Positions 20,158-29,428 of a stretch of DNA of 64,000 bases are shown here, piece by piece. Below the pieces are notes generated by a model. The model was not told where the DNA came from, did no database searches, and was given only the letters and a program-made list of their open reading frames with translations. Position 1 is the first letter of the stretch; every line of letters starts with the position of its first letter. The DNA is from Tritrichomonas musculus (taxonomy: Eukaryota; Parabasalia; Tritrichomonadida; Tritrichomonadidae): positions 7,727,501 through 7,791,500 of the forward strand of contig JAPFFF010000005.1 in the NCBI GenBank assembly GCA_039105265.1, in the 5' to 3' direction. A program made the translations under genes and the position numbers.

Positions 20158-22726
20158 AGAATGTTGTATTTATCAATATAAAATTAGCTGTTGCATTGAC
20201 AATAAAATTGCTACTATTTAATGGAAATTCAATATTGTTTATCCATATCTTATTTGGTTCGCATTGATATTCATACTTAGGAGTATTATTAACATTGAAT
20301 GATATATTGATTTTGATTTCTTTATCACTAGCAACATTATTTTTGTTTTCATGATATGTCAAATAGAGCATAGCTTCATATACATCAAGTTGTTGGTCAA
20401 ATTGATAACGAATGCTAGTACTATTTGGTATGTTGAATGTATAGTTAATTCGTGATAATTTATTCTCTAATGCTGCTAATCTTGTCTCTAAGTTTTCTAT
20501 CCTTGTCTTCAATTCTTCATTCTCACTTTTCAAAGCATATTTTGATAAATCTACGGCGGCAGGAATCTCACTCTTTACTTTCTCCAACGCCTCATTTACT
20601 TCATCAACAGTAGGGAAATTATTAAATTCAGCTTCTAGTTCATTTACTTTTTCAGCAAGTAATTTAAATGCAGGCTTCAAAGAATCTCTAAATATATTAC
20701 CAATATCCATAGCCCCACTTAAAGTTAAGGCTCCACTGTCAGGGTTATCATTTTCATCTTCAAATTTTAAATCATCTAATGGTTTATATTCTTCTTCACA
20801 CCACATAATTATTGGAGTAATATCTTTTGTGATAGACCTAGCGACGGTCCCAGACATGAAATTAATAGATGACCGCAACAAATCACTCATCCCTTTCGTT
20901 GATTTGTTAGAGAAGATTCTCTTCAAAAATCCACCGCCCTTTATGGTTGGAAAGCTGATTCCCTCGGGAAAAAGCTGCATGCCTATAGAGCCCATAGAAC
21001 CTGCTGTTCCTGCTACTCCAAAAGCTAAAGCTGTCCATGACACAATTCTTAACTTATCAACATCTTCTTCTAGATGCTGAGTTATTGTTTCTGCTCTTGA
21101 TACTCTTCCTTTGAGGCTTTCCATTGTCGTGCTCATTTCCTGGACGTCATAACTTATCACATCAACATTATTGCTTACCATATTTAAATCACTTCTCATT
21201 GTAGTAATATTGTCGGCAGTAATAATTTTGGATGAGGTAATGTTATAGTCTGTATATAATGTTGTTGCAGCATTAGGATTGGGATATATCTCATAAAATT
21301 GTTGTTTGATAATATATTCGAAGGGGTTTGTTGTAGGGTCCCAATTGACCTCATCTATCGGGTCAACATATTCTTTGAATAAATATATTCTAATATTTCG
21401 TGAGTCATTAGGGGTTGATGAAGCATAACAATATTCTACTTTTTCACACGAATCTAATATACCAGTGATGAAATACCATTTCTTATCACTCTTTGGGTCA
21501 TATATTTTTCCAGTAGGCCTCATAGAAAATCTGTTTGCCTTGATGGTACCGTCCAAAGTGATATCAAGTAAAAATTCTTCCACTTTAGAAATATCTAATT
21601 CGCTCCCTGTACCGTTTGCTTTATAGCATCTTATAGCTTCAATATCATATCCATCAACATTTATTCCTCCATTACTTGTTTGATAGCCCAATCCATATTT
21701 TGAAAAACTTTCTATCTCACCCGTCTTTAGTTTTAATTTACAGTCCAATTTACATTTCCCTCCATGTATCATATAATGTAGGAGATTATCAATAGAATAG
21801 TCATCAGGCTTTTTAATCAACATTTTATTTCTTTCACTTCTCTTGATTCTAATATATGTTCCATCCTCTCCATGTTCATTCTCTTTATTTAATGCATTTT
21901 TTATATTTCCGTTTATGTTTCCTTGTATATTATCTCCTACCCACTTAGTTCCATCCCAGCTTAAAATCCATTTATTACCAAAACAATATTCACTAAACTT
22001 AAATTCCAAGCCGCTAGGTATATTGTAATTATCGTCTATATTCCATTGCAGTAGCCAATACATTTTATCATCTATTTGGACTTCACTAGTTAGTGTGGGT
22101 TTATAGAGATACAATACATCACTTTTATGAAGCTTCAAAGCATTATCAGCCTTGATGATTGAACATTTTATTGCCTTCTCTGTTTGTAAACTATCAGTAA
22201 GATATTCATTCATTATACTCAACTCACCATTCAACCAAAGGGAATAGGGATTAAAATCGAGGCTAGAATCGAAAGCTATGTTGATGTATTCAAATATGGT
22301 GCTGTTATTTATAGAACAGCCATTACTGCTTTTGGTTATGAGAGGGCAATAAACATTTCCATCCTTGGCATAAATAAAGAATTCCTTCACTAAATTTCCA
22401 TTCGTATCGTATATAATATTTTTTCTCAAAACAACTTTGAAAAGATTAGTTTGGGCTGTTATTTCCTTCACTTTATTCATGAAATCCTCAGGTATATTAA
22501 CAAATTTAAGAATATGATATTGGGTTGTTGATGACTCAAATGACTCGTATTGTATATTATTATTTTTGATATTAAATTCTGGTATGCCATCTACTTCATT
22601 GAATAAATGGCCTGTCTGAACATATCCATCTAAATCACTTAGGGTTAATAACTGGCTTGCTTTACGAGTGCTGTCTCCTACCTTGAATTGTATATCTCCG
22701 ATGAATTTTGTTGTTGTTGCTGCCAT
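20096..22726 (-). CDS. Polinton giant fibre-like structural protein, shorter paralogue
   Basis: About 876 residues from the ATG at 22726, chosen because it starts MAATTTKFIGD, leaves a 28-base gap to the upstream gene and has a seven-T run nine bases before it; the longer frame to 22792 overlaps the neighbour. Order of parts: a beta-rich N-terminal region (FFIYAKDGN, LWLNGELSIMNEY); the CFGNKW block; the IDEVNWDPT junction; a conserved EIYPNPNAATTLYTDYN module; a coiled coil; a Gly/Ala-rich hydrophobic segment (ALAFGVAGTAGSMGSIG); a second coiled coil (ENLETRLAALENKL); and a C-terminal beta-rich head of ~125 residues. The trimeric-fibre-like layout suggests host attachment (inference). It is paralogous to the next gene. 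Confidence 0.7.
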   Translation of the reverse strand: MAATTTKFIGDIQFKVGDSTRKASQLLTLSDLDGYVQTGHLFNEVDGIPEFNIKNNNIQYESFESSTTQYHILKFVNIPEDFMNKVKEITAQTNLFKVVLRKNIIYDTNGNLVKEFFIYAKDGNVYCPLITKSSNGCSINNSTIFEYINIAFDSSLDFNPYSLWLNGELSIMNEYLTDSLQTEKAIKCSIIKADNALKLHKSDVLYLYKPTLTSEVQIDDKMYWLLQWNIDDNYNIPSGLEFKFSEYCFGNKWILSWDGTKWVGDNIQGNINGNIKNALNKENEHGEDGTYIRIKRSERNKMLIKKPDDYSIDNLLHYMIHGGKCKLDCKLKLKTGEIESFSKYGLGYQTSNGGINVDGYDIEAIRCYKANGTGSELDISKVEEFLLDITLDGTIKANRFSMRPTGKIYDPKSDKKWYFITGILDSCEKVEYCYASSTPNDSRNIRIYLFKEYVDPIDEVNWDPTTNPFEYIIKQQFYEIYPNPNAATTLYTDYNITSSKIITADNITTMRSDLNMVSNNVDVISYDVQEMSTTMESLKGRVSRAETITQHLEEDVDKLRIVSWTALAFGVAGTAGSMGSIGMQLFPEGISFPTIKGGGFLKRIFSNKSTKGMSDLLRSSINFMSGTVARSITKDITPIIMWCEEEYKPLDDLKFEDENDNPDSGALTLSGAMDIGNIFRDSLKPAFKLLAEKVNELEAEFNNFPTVDEVNEALEKVKSEIPAAVDLSKYALKSENEELKTRIENLETRLAALENKLSRINYTFNIPNSTSIRYQFDQQLDVYEAMLYLTYHENKNNVASDKEIKINISFNVNNTPKYEYQCEPNKIWINNIEFPLNSSNFIVNATANFILINTTFFTSNGILAEDNTKNEIHSLL

Positions 22727-22754
22727 TTCAAACCCAAAAAAATATTTCCCTATT

Positions 22755-25700
22755 CTACTCAATATTTGCACACTTCTTCTCCAATGCAGCAATCCTTTTC
22801 TCCAATGAATCGATATATAAATCCTTTTGCTCCAACATTTCTTTGACTTCCAATTTTGTAATATAAGCAGTCATATCTATATCATCTAGGGGATGCTTTG
22901 TGCTTTGAACAGATTTTATTTCGTTAGCTAATATTTTGAAAACAGGCTTCAAAGAATCTCTGAAAATATTACATAAATTAAATGTTGCCTGAAGAGTCAT
23001 TACCCCCTTGTCTGGATCGTCAAAATCATTTTCGAAAGTAATCTCTTCTAATTCATCTAACCCTTCATCACACCATTCTAATACTTTATTTGTGTCTGAA
23101 ATTGTTCTAGACCAAGGGTCAAATTTTCTTAGCCGAGAAGCGCCGCTAAAATATGACTCTTCCAATAAATATGATGTCCTAGCATGAGTTATTGTTGTCG
23201 CTGCTACTGCTACTTCTGATGACGCTTCTGCTCCTCCAAATGTAATGCCCATCGATGATAAAGCTAAGCCTCCACCAACTATTCCACCTGCTATAGTGAA
23301 GGCTAAAGAAATCCCTTCAACAATCTTTATTGACTTCATATCTGAAATTAGATGTTCAGTCTTATCTTCGACTGTTATTAATCTCCTATCCATTTGGCCA
23401 ACTTTATTCTCCAATTTATTGAAGTCATATGATAAAACATCAAAGTTATTACTTACCAAATTTAAATCACTTCTCATCGTAGTAATATTGTCGGCAGTAA
23501 TAATTTTGGATGAGCATATATTATAATCTGTATACAAAGTGGTAGCTGCATTAGGATTGGGGTATATCTCATAAAATTGTTGCCTGATAATATATTCAAA
23601 GGGATTCATTTTACCATCCCAATTCATTTCTTCGAAGGGGTCTGCCATGCTCTTTCGTAAATATATTTCAATATTCCTTTCCTCAGGATTGATAAAACTA
23701 TCTGTCCAATCACAGGCTATTCTATCTATTGTGTCTAAATCTCCTATCAAATCAACATTTCCATTCAGCTGTCCATAAACATGAAGTATTTGTGGTAATA
23801 TTTTGAATGTTAGTCGGGTAGGAGTAGATGATTTTGGCAAATAAATATCTAAATATACTCTGGAGATTTTAGGAATTAATTCATTAAATTTAATTATATT
23901 AGCCTCATAATTAAATAATCTACACTCAACACCTACCAAATCATAGCCTTCATATGTCTCTTTATTATGTCCTCCCATCTCAAACACCCAACAACTAATA
24001 TGATTTTCATCCCCATTTATAATTTCATCATTGTTTAACAATAATTTGGTTTCTAATTTTCCTTCTTTACTAGCGAGTGCATATAAGCTATACAATATAC
24101 CCTTCTCTCCTCTTGGTATTATTTCGTTGTGTATATCATCATTTTTCATCATTGCATAGCATAAATGTGTTCTATTATCATTATGATAATACCCTGTGTT
24201 TCTTTTATTTAATTTGTTAATGACACTCCCTCCTAATCTTCCGCTCAAATTATTGCCTGTCCATTTATCTTCCTTCCATTCTAATTCCCATGAATTACCG
24301 AAGCAATACTCCTTGAATTTGAATTTGAAGCCTTCGATGAGATGGTAATCATCTGGGATTTCATATATCATTTTATAATATTCTTTATCTCCTATTGTAG
24401 CGTCAGTAATTTTTGTTGGTTTATATAAATAAATAATATCAGAATTATGTAATTTAAGAGCATTCTTAGCCTCTATTGTATCACACTTTATTGTTGGCTC
24501 AACAGCTACCAAAGAGTCTTGAGGTAATAAATACATTATACTTAGCTCTCCCTTGAGATATAAATCATAAGAATCAATTCTAACCCCTTCATCATGAGCA
24601 ATATATAATTTATTTGTTGTCGTTTCATGGAAATAACTAAGCCGGGTTTCATCATGCTCGGTATTGTGTATGAGGATTGGATTATATATTTTTCCATCTT
24701 CTGCATAGATATAGAACTCTTTAATTATTTTTCCATTAGCATTCATGATAATATTGTTTCGAAGAATTATTTTAAATATATTTATCCTTCCCTGAGTATC
24801 TTTTATTTGTTCTTGTATTTCTTCTGTACCACCTATCACCATCATCTTAAAGTCTCTATCAAATAATCTAAAAGTATCTGTGCTGAGCAAATTATTGGTG
24901 AGAATATATTTGGGAAAGCCAGATTGATAAGTAAAATTAGATGTGGTAATACCTCCTCCCGAAGATAAATTTGATATATCTACTCCATTTATTAATCCAT
25001 TAACATTTAAATTTGCTTTGATATTAACATCTCCATATATTGGTTTTTCTCTATTAAATTGATAATTCTTTGGTGGTTCGATATATTTGTTTCCATATAC
25101 TTCTAATGCTTTCTTGAACGATTCAAGGTCTGACCCTGGAATTGAAATAGACCCATCGGGCTGTTTTGGTGGTGTGCCGATATCGATGCTATGCAAGGAC
25201 TTTGTCCCGAGATCCTTTGGATCTTTCGCTATGTCCGAAGGACTATCGATGCTCAAAGGGCTAACAGCACTATTGCAGTATATCCATTCATTTTCATTTT
25301 CATCCCATACTATATCTCCTTCTTTGTTTTTTGTATTGTTTGCCATAAAGGCTGCATACACAGCCACACTCATTCTATCTTCATTATTCCTCCAACCTTG
25401 ACATTTATTATCAAAATCAGTAATCATAATCTGAATCCAGTTTTGTCTGTCCACATCAAATATAAATGAAGGAGGCGCATCAAAGCTTCTATTTGTTCTC
25501 CAGCCTGATGGAAAATCATCAAATGAATACCCACTTTCTGTTAATAAAACCCATCTATGAAAGAGGGCTGACCAATAATATCTTTCATCATGTTCAACAT
25601 CAAAAGACCTATCATTCATGAAATTGGTATGCTGTATATTGGAATCTATATGCTGATTTTGATTTTGATATTGATTTACCAAATCATTTATACCGTCATC

Positions 25701-26957
25701 ATTATTGAAAATTGAAAAGTCAACTACCTGTGATTGAGCCAGCTGGACCTGATTATCAAAATGCAAACGACTAATATCATGCTCTTGAAGATGGCCTTCG
25801 ACTCCATCAACTCTATCATATAAATCAGAAAATAATTCAATAAATATGTCATCATTTACATCTTCAAAATTATTCTCTCCTTCTTGATTACAATTGCATG
25901 ATTTTATTTTTGAACAATAATCAGCCCAATAGTTTAATGATACTATTATATTATTTATATTCAGCTGGACATCATTTAGGATTTGATTTAAACTGACCTT
26001 TACTTTTGTACCATCGATATTGTCAACTTTTATTGTATGGTCTACAGTTAATGATGTCGTAAATAGTTTTAGAGCCGATGCCAGCTCATATCCAAGAACA
26101 CTAGATAACAATAGATTTTGAATTATTTTTGGATAATTTGCGTAATTATCTTTTTGATTTTGCATGTATATATCAATAAATTCACCCGGGCTTCCTACTT
26201 CCACTAGCTGGTCTGCTTTAACTTCTTCATCGCTATTTTTATATTTATATCCTATTGTCTTAAGAGTATTGTCTTGAAGATTGTAATGATATTGCTTTGT
26301 TCCATTTATGAATTTTATCCAGTTTGCTTCATTAAATACCTCATATAATATTCTCGTTGTGTTTTGATTTCTCTTTTCATTCTTCATAATATTCATCAAC
26401 ATATCAGCTAAATTATGATATGACTTGTATTGGAGGAAAGGTTCAGTTGGCTTAGGCTCTGGTGGAGCAGTATGAGTTTGAACATATTTAACTACTTCAC
26501 ATTTCCCCTTGTCTTCTTCCAATACTACTTGTTCGTATCCATCTGCTGCGCACATCAATTCGCTATACATATCATGGATTGCTTCACAAGTCTTAGATTC
26601 CCCTTCGATAATATCATTAAATGTATTAACACAATATTCATCTCTGATAAGTTCTCTGTTGGATTCAACAAATGAATTCGTTCTTGCTAATGCTTTGTAT
26701 TCAAGTATTTGTGTAGATTTTTCAGTTATGGGAACATCCCCAAATCCTTTGAGACTACCTCCATTTTCAATATAATCATTTACCACTCTGGCATCAACTT
26801 CAGCTTTATTGTATAGACAATTAAATTTTGGGTATTCATCGGGCTTATCTTCTTGGATGATATTTATTTTTTCATCTTCTCCAGCACATATTTCAAATCC
26901 ATTTGCTTTAAGTTTTTTTGCTTCTTTGCTCTTTGCAGAATATAGTGTCAAGGACAT
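22755..26957 (-). CDS. Polinton giant fibre-like structural protein, longer paralogue (1400 aa)
   Basis: The first ~690 residues have no counterpart in the neighbouring protein. The remainder follows the same plan: FYIYAEDGK and LYLKGELSIMY blocks, CFGNSW, FEEMNWDGK, EIYPNPNAATTLYTDYN, a coiled coil, a Gly/Ala-rich hydrophobic stretch (LAFTIAGGIVGGGLAL), and a final coiled coil (LEKRIAALEKK) at the C terminus without the head domain of the shorter paralogue. Cys pairs occur in the N-terminal part (SKIKSCNCN). It starts 19 bases from a divergent plus-strand gene. I infer a tail, fibre or surface structural protein; no enzyme motif is visible. Confidence 0.7.
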   Translation of the reverse strand: MSLTLYSAKSKEAKKLKANGFEICAGEDEKINIIQEDKPDEYPKFNCLYNKAEVDARVVNDYIENGGSLKGFGDVPITEKSTQILEYKALARTNSFVESNRELIRDEYCVNTFNDIIEGESKTCEAIHDMYSELMCAADGYEQVVLEEDKGKCEVVKYVQTHTAPPEPKPTEPFLQYKSYHNLADMLMNIMKNEKRNQNTTRILYEVFNEANWIKFINGTKQYHYNLQDNTLKTIGYKYKNSDEEVKADQLVEVGSPGEFIDIYMQNQKDNYANYPKIIQNLLLSSVLGYELASALKLFTTSLTVDHTIKVDNIDGTKVKVSLNQILNDVQLNINNIIVSLNYWADYCSKIKSCNCNQEGENNFEDVNDDIFIELFSDLYDRVDGVEGHLQEHDISRLHFDNQVQLAQSQVVDFSIFNNDDGINDLVNQYQNQNQHIDSNIQHTNFMNDRSFDVEHDERYYWSALFHRWVLLTESGYSFDDFPSGWRTNRSFDAPPSFIFDVDRQNWIQIMITDFDNKCQGWRNNEDRMSVAVYAAFMANNTKNKEGDIVWDENENEWIYCNSAVSPLSIDSPSDIAKDPKDLGTKSLHSIDIGTPPKQPDGSISIPGSDLESFKKALEVYGNKYIEPPKNYQFNREKPIYGDVNIKANLNVNGLINGVDISNLSSGGGITTSNFTYQSGFPKYILTNNLLSTDTFRLFDRDFKMMVIGGTEEIQEQIKDTQGRINIFKIILRNNIIMNANGKIIKEFYIYAEDGKIYNPILIHNTEHDETRLSYFHETTTNKLYIAHDEGVRIDSYDLYLKGELSIMYLLPQDSLVAVEPTIKCDTIEAKNALKLHNSDIIYLYKPTKITDATIGDKEYYKMIYEIPDDYHLIEGFKFKFKEYCFGNSWELEWKEDKWTGNNLSGRLGGSVINKLNKRNTGYYHNDNRTHLCYAMMKNDDIHNEIIPRGEKGILYSLYALASKEGKLETKLLLNNDEIINGDENHISCWVFEMGGHNKETYEGYDLVGVECRLFNYEANIIKFNELIPKISRVYLDIYLPKSSTPTRLTFKILPQILHVYGQLNGNVDLIGDLDTIDRIACDWTDSFINPEERNIEIYLRKSMADPFEEMNWDGKMNPFEYIIRQQFYEIYPNPNAATTLYTDYNICSSKIITADNITTMRSDLNLVSNNFDVLSYDFNKLENKVGQMDRRLITVEDKTEHLISDMKSIKIVEGISLAFTIAGGIVGGGLALSSMGITFGGAEASSEVAVAATTITHARTSYLLEESYFSGASRLRKFDPWSRTISDTNKVLEWCDEGLDELEEITFENDFDDPDKGVMTLQATFNLCNIFRDSLKPVFKILANEIKSVQSTKHPLDDIDMTAYITKLEVKEMLEQKDLYIDSLEKRIAALEKKCANIE

Positions 26958-26976
26958 TTTAATCTGAAATTAAATA

Positions 26977-27711
26977 ATGCTGTATAGTGTTCAGAGCCAG
27001 CCAGAGAATTATAATACTGTAAGAATGAATATAGATATTCCTTGGAAATGCCCTTTCGTCAAGTATTATGTTTCGTCTATTAATACTAAAGCCAATATTT
27101 TGTTAACCACCGATGATGATTATTTAATATTTGAGACAGAAAATAGTGAAGTTCGAATTGATTTCGAGGAGTCGTATGCCTATTCTTTTGCAAATCTGGT
27201 TAAATTTTTAAATGAAAGTCAGACTGTAATTACCTTCAAAAATGTCAACAATAGAACCATATCTTTAAAGCCTGTCCAAACAGTAAAATTCAAAGAAGGC
27301 AGCCATAGAGCAAAATTAATCACTGGATTGTTCAATACTAAGCCTGGACATATATTTCCAAATGGAGTTGAATGCAACGTCCCAGATTTGCCAATTCTTG
27401 ATTTTGCCAATAAATTATATTTAGTATCTTTGCAGGGTGTAGCAGCGCACTCATCTATTGGAGACCAAGAATATACTCCCAGCATCATCGCAAATATTGA
27501 TACAATGATTATGGACCAAGAAGCTTTAATAGTGAATTATGATTTGACAAAACCAATAAAAGTAAAAGTAAATACAGATTCGTTAAAGTATTTGGAAATG
27601 AGGTTGGTCGACTTTATGTTCCAGCCAGTAATCTTAAAATCCCCCTTGTTCATTACTCTGAAGATAAAACCATCCCAGGATGCTGATATATATGATATAC
27701 TCACGAAGTGA
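26977..27711 (+). CDS. Polinton candidate minor capsid (penton-like) protein, 244 aa
   Basis: The size and all-beta look suit the single-jelly-roll minor capsid protein that Polintons and virophages carry. Alternating strands with conserved-looking turns are visible (LPILDFANKLYLVSLQGV, IVNYDLTKPIKVKVN, EMRLVDFMFQPVIL). It is divergently placed, 19 bases from the 1400-residue fibre-like gene, so both share one short promoter region. The assignment is by size and fold impression only. Confidence 0.45.
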   Translation: MLYSVQSQPENYNTVRMNIDIPWKCPFVKYYVSSINTKANILLTTDDDYLIFETENSEVRIDFEESYAYSFANLVKFLNESQTVITFKNVNNRTISLKPVQTVKFKEGSHRAKLITGLFNTKPGHIFPNGVECNVPDLPILDFANKLYLVSLQGVAAHSSIGDQEYTPSIIANIDTMIMDQEALIVNYDLTKPIKVKVNTDSLKYLEMRLVDFMFQPVILKSPLFITLKIKPSQDADIYDILTK

Positions 27712-27805
27712 TTTATATCTCACGAAGCAATAGATATTTTTAAATTCTGATTATATATTTAGATTCTACATTGGATTTGCAAGATTTTTCACTATAAGAA
27801 GTTTA

Positions 27806-27828
27806 AAAAATATTGAATATTCATCGAG
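27806..27828 (-). repeat. Inverted copy of the CTCGATGAATATTC repeat
   Basis: Reverse complement of 28744-28766 and 28921-28943, so the repeat gap is bounded on the left by one inverted copy and on the right by two direct copies. Confidence 0.8.
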
Positions 27829-27980
27829 TTATTGAAAAGGGATTTTTGAAAAAAAGCGTGAGTAGGGGGTCATGGTTTTGATATTGGAAAATATAAAATA
27901 AGTTTAAAAAAATATGTATGAGCAGGCATGTTCATTTTTTTATATATTTTACTTTCAAGTTTTCCAAAAGATTAGGAAAA

Positions 27981-28225
27981 TTAAACGGTCGACAATAAAC
28001 GTACGGATGAATAAACGTACGGAATAAACGTACGGATATAAACGGTCGATAATAAACGGTCGACAATAAACGTACAGATGAATAAACGTCGACAATAAAC
28101 GTACATATAAACGTACGGATGAATAAACGGTCGATAATAAACGGTCGACAATAAACGTACGGATATAAACGTACGAATATAAACGGTCGACAATAAACGT
28201 ACAGATGAATAAACGGTCGATAAAA
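27981..28225. repeat. Mosaic tandem repeat of AAACGGTCGA and AAACGTACGG words
   Basis: Some fifteen copies of ATAAACG followed by either GTCGA or TACGG/TACAG, spaced about 14-18 bases. Many copies contain the palindromes GTCGAC or CGTACG. The mixed order suggests repeated unequal exchange between two related units. Confidence 0.85.
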
Positions 28226-28299
28226 ATTTTAGATTTGAGAGGGTATTGAAAAAAATGATCGGAAAAATTTTGCCTCATAATTGTGAGTAAAATTTTGGT

Positions 28300-28446
28300 T
28301 AGTGCGGCATTAACATAAGATAGTGCGGCATTAACATAAGATAGTGCGGCATTAACATAAGATAGTGCGACATTAACATAAGATAGTGCGGCATTAACAT
28401 AAGATAGTGCGGCATTAACATAAGATAGTGCGGCATTAACATAAGA
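28300..28446. repeat. 21-bp tandem repeat, seven copies
   Basis: Units begin TAGTGCGGCATTAAC; the fourth has one changed base. The length is a multiple of three, so a heptapeptide repeat (LMLMPHY) appears in a minus-strand frame, probably without meaning. Confidence 0.9.
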
Positions 28447-28520
28447 AATTCAGACAAAAATTTTAGATTTGAGAGGGCATTGAAAAACCTAATCGGCAAA
28501 GATTTTAGATTTGAGAAGGC

Positions 28521-28650
28521 TTTTAAAATTTTTTCTTTCAAATTATTTTTTTAAAATTTTTTCTTTCAAATTATTTTTTTTAAAATTTTTTCTTTCAAAT
28601 TATTTTTTAAAATTTTTTCTTTCAAATTATTTTTTAAAATTTTTTCATGA
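28521..28650. repeat. A/T-rich tandem repeat of about 28-31 bp, about five copies
   Basis: Units contain TTTTTCTTTCAAATTATTTT and differ mainly in T-run length. Confidence 0.8.
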
Positions 28651-28718
28651 AATGTTATTTGAAAAAAATAAATTAAACGTATAGATAAATAAATATATGG
28701 ATGAATGTGGCCAGATAA

Positions 28719-29000
28719 GTATTGAATTTTGCCTTGCTTATATCTCGATGAATATTCAATATTTTTGAATGGTTCAAGAGAGAAGTTCCTTCCAAATTCA
28801 GAGGAGAATTCAAATATTCAATCAGTATTGAAAAATCTCTATTGCCGATAGGCAAGTTCACTTCGTGAATCGTACATACAGATTTGAATGTATCTTTATT
28901 GAAATTTGCCTTGTTTATATCTCGATGAATATTCAATATTTTTAAACGTTCTTATAGTCAATTTTCTTCCAAATTCAGAGGAGAATTCAATGAAATAATT
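28719..29000. repeat. Two ~100-bp imperfect direct repeats
   Basis: Copies at about 28719-28826 and 28896-29000 share GCCTTGYTTATATCTCGATG and CCAAATTCAGAGGAGAATTC blocks. The part between them diverges. Confidence 0.8.
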
Positions 29001-29019
29001 ATCTATTTTTAGTCTGCAG

Positions 29020-29335
29020 GTGAACGGGTGAATTCTCACCTCCAACTTCACCTCCAACTTCACCTTTCAATTTTTTCTATTTTTTATTTTTAGGCCAAAT
29101 GACCCTCCTCCCCGCAGCAACAAATCAAACCAGCATTACAGCCATTACTCTTGCCCAAGACAAGTATAAATCCACTTTTAAAATCAATTTAACATTTGAT
29201 GAATTGAAGAGAAAAATTGAAGAAACGGGCTGTTCACAATATCAAATGTCCATAGAACCATGTATGTAAATAGGAAATAAATGAGAGGTGAACTGGCAGG
29301 TGAATTATTGGGTGAAAATTCACCCCTTCACCCCT
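29020..29335. repeat. GGTGAA iterons flanking a micro open frame
   Basis: On the left (29020-29070) GTGAA/TTCACC words occur mainly as TTCACC; on the right (29284-29332) mainly as GGTGAA, so the two clusters are inverted relative to each other. They bracket the 56-codon frame and lie just upstream of the polymerase gene. Confidence 0.7.
29099..29269 (+). CDS. Possible 56-residue Polinton protein
   Basis: ATG at 29099 (MTLLPAATNQTSITAITLAQ) to TAA at 29267. The codon use is less AT-extreme than the flanks and the residue mix is ordinary, with a possible helix FDELKRKIEETG. It is unrecognised; support is only that it is open and sits between symmetric iterons. Confidence 0.35.
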   Translation: MTLLPAATNQTSITAITLAQDKYKSTFKINLTFDELKRKIEETGCSQYQMSIEPCM

Positions 29336-29428
29336 GGATGATTTTTACAGTTTTTTTTGCTCATTTTTGAGCCGAAGCATTTTTTTGTCGCGTGATATTT
29401 TTTTATCACTTTTTAATTTTATTGTAAA

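Larger units (their letters stand above)
27712..29098. other. Repeat-filled non-coding gap of the Polinton
   Basis: About 1.4 kb between the candidate minor capsid gene and the polymerase, packed with at least five different short repeat families, annotated individually. Two TCACGAAG words flank the preceding stop codon (27703-27738). Open frames here on the minus strand are low-complexity products of the repeats. Confidence 0.7.

Noticed and set aside
28300-28446. CRISPR-like regular repeat
   Set aside because: The seven 21-bp units are directly adjacent with no spacers, and the DNA is eukaryotic.
27955-28541. Three minus-strand open frames with VDRLxxTVYIRTF and LMLMPHY repeats
   Set aside because: They are translations of short tandem repeats with units of 15-21 bases; no start context or ordinary residue mix supports a gene.
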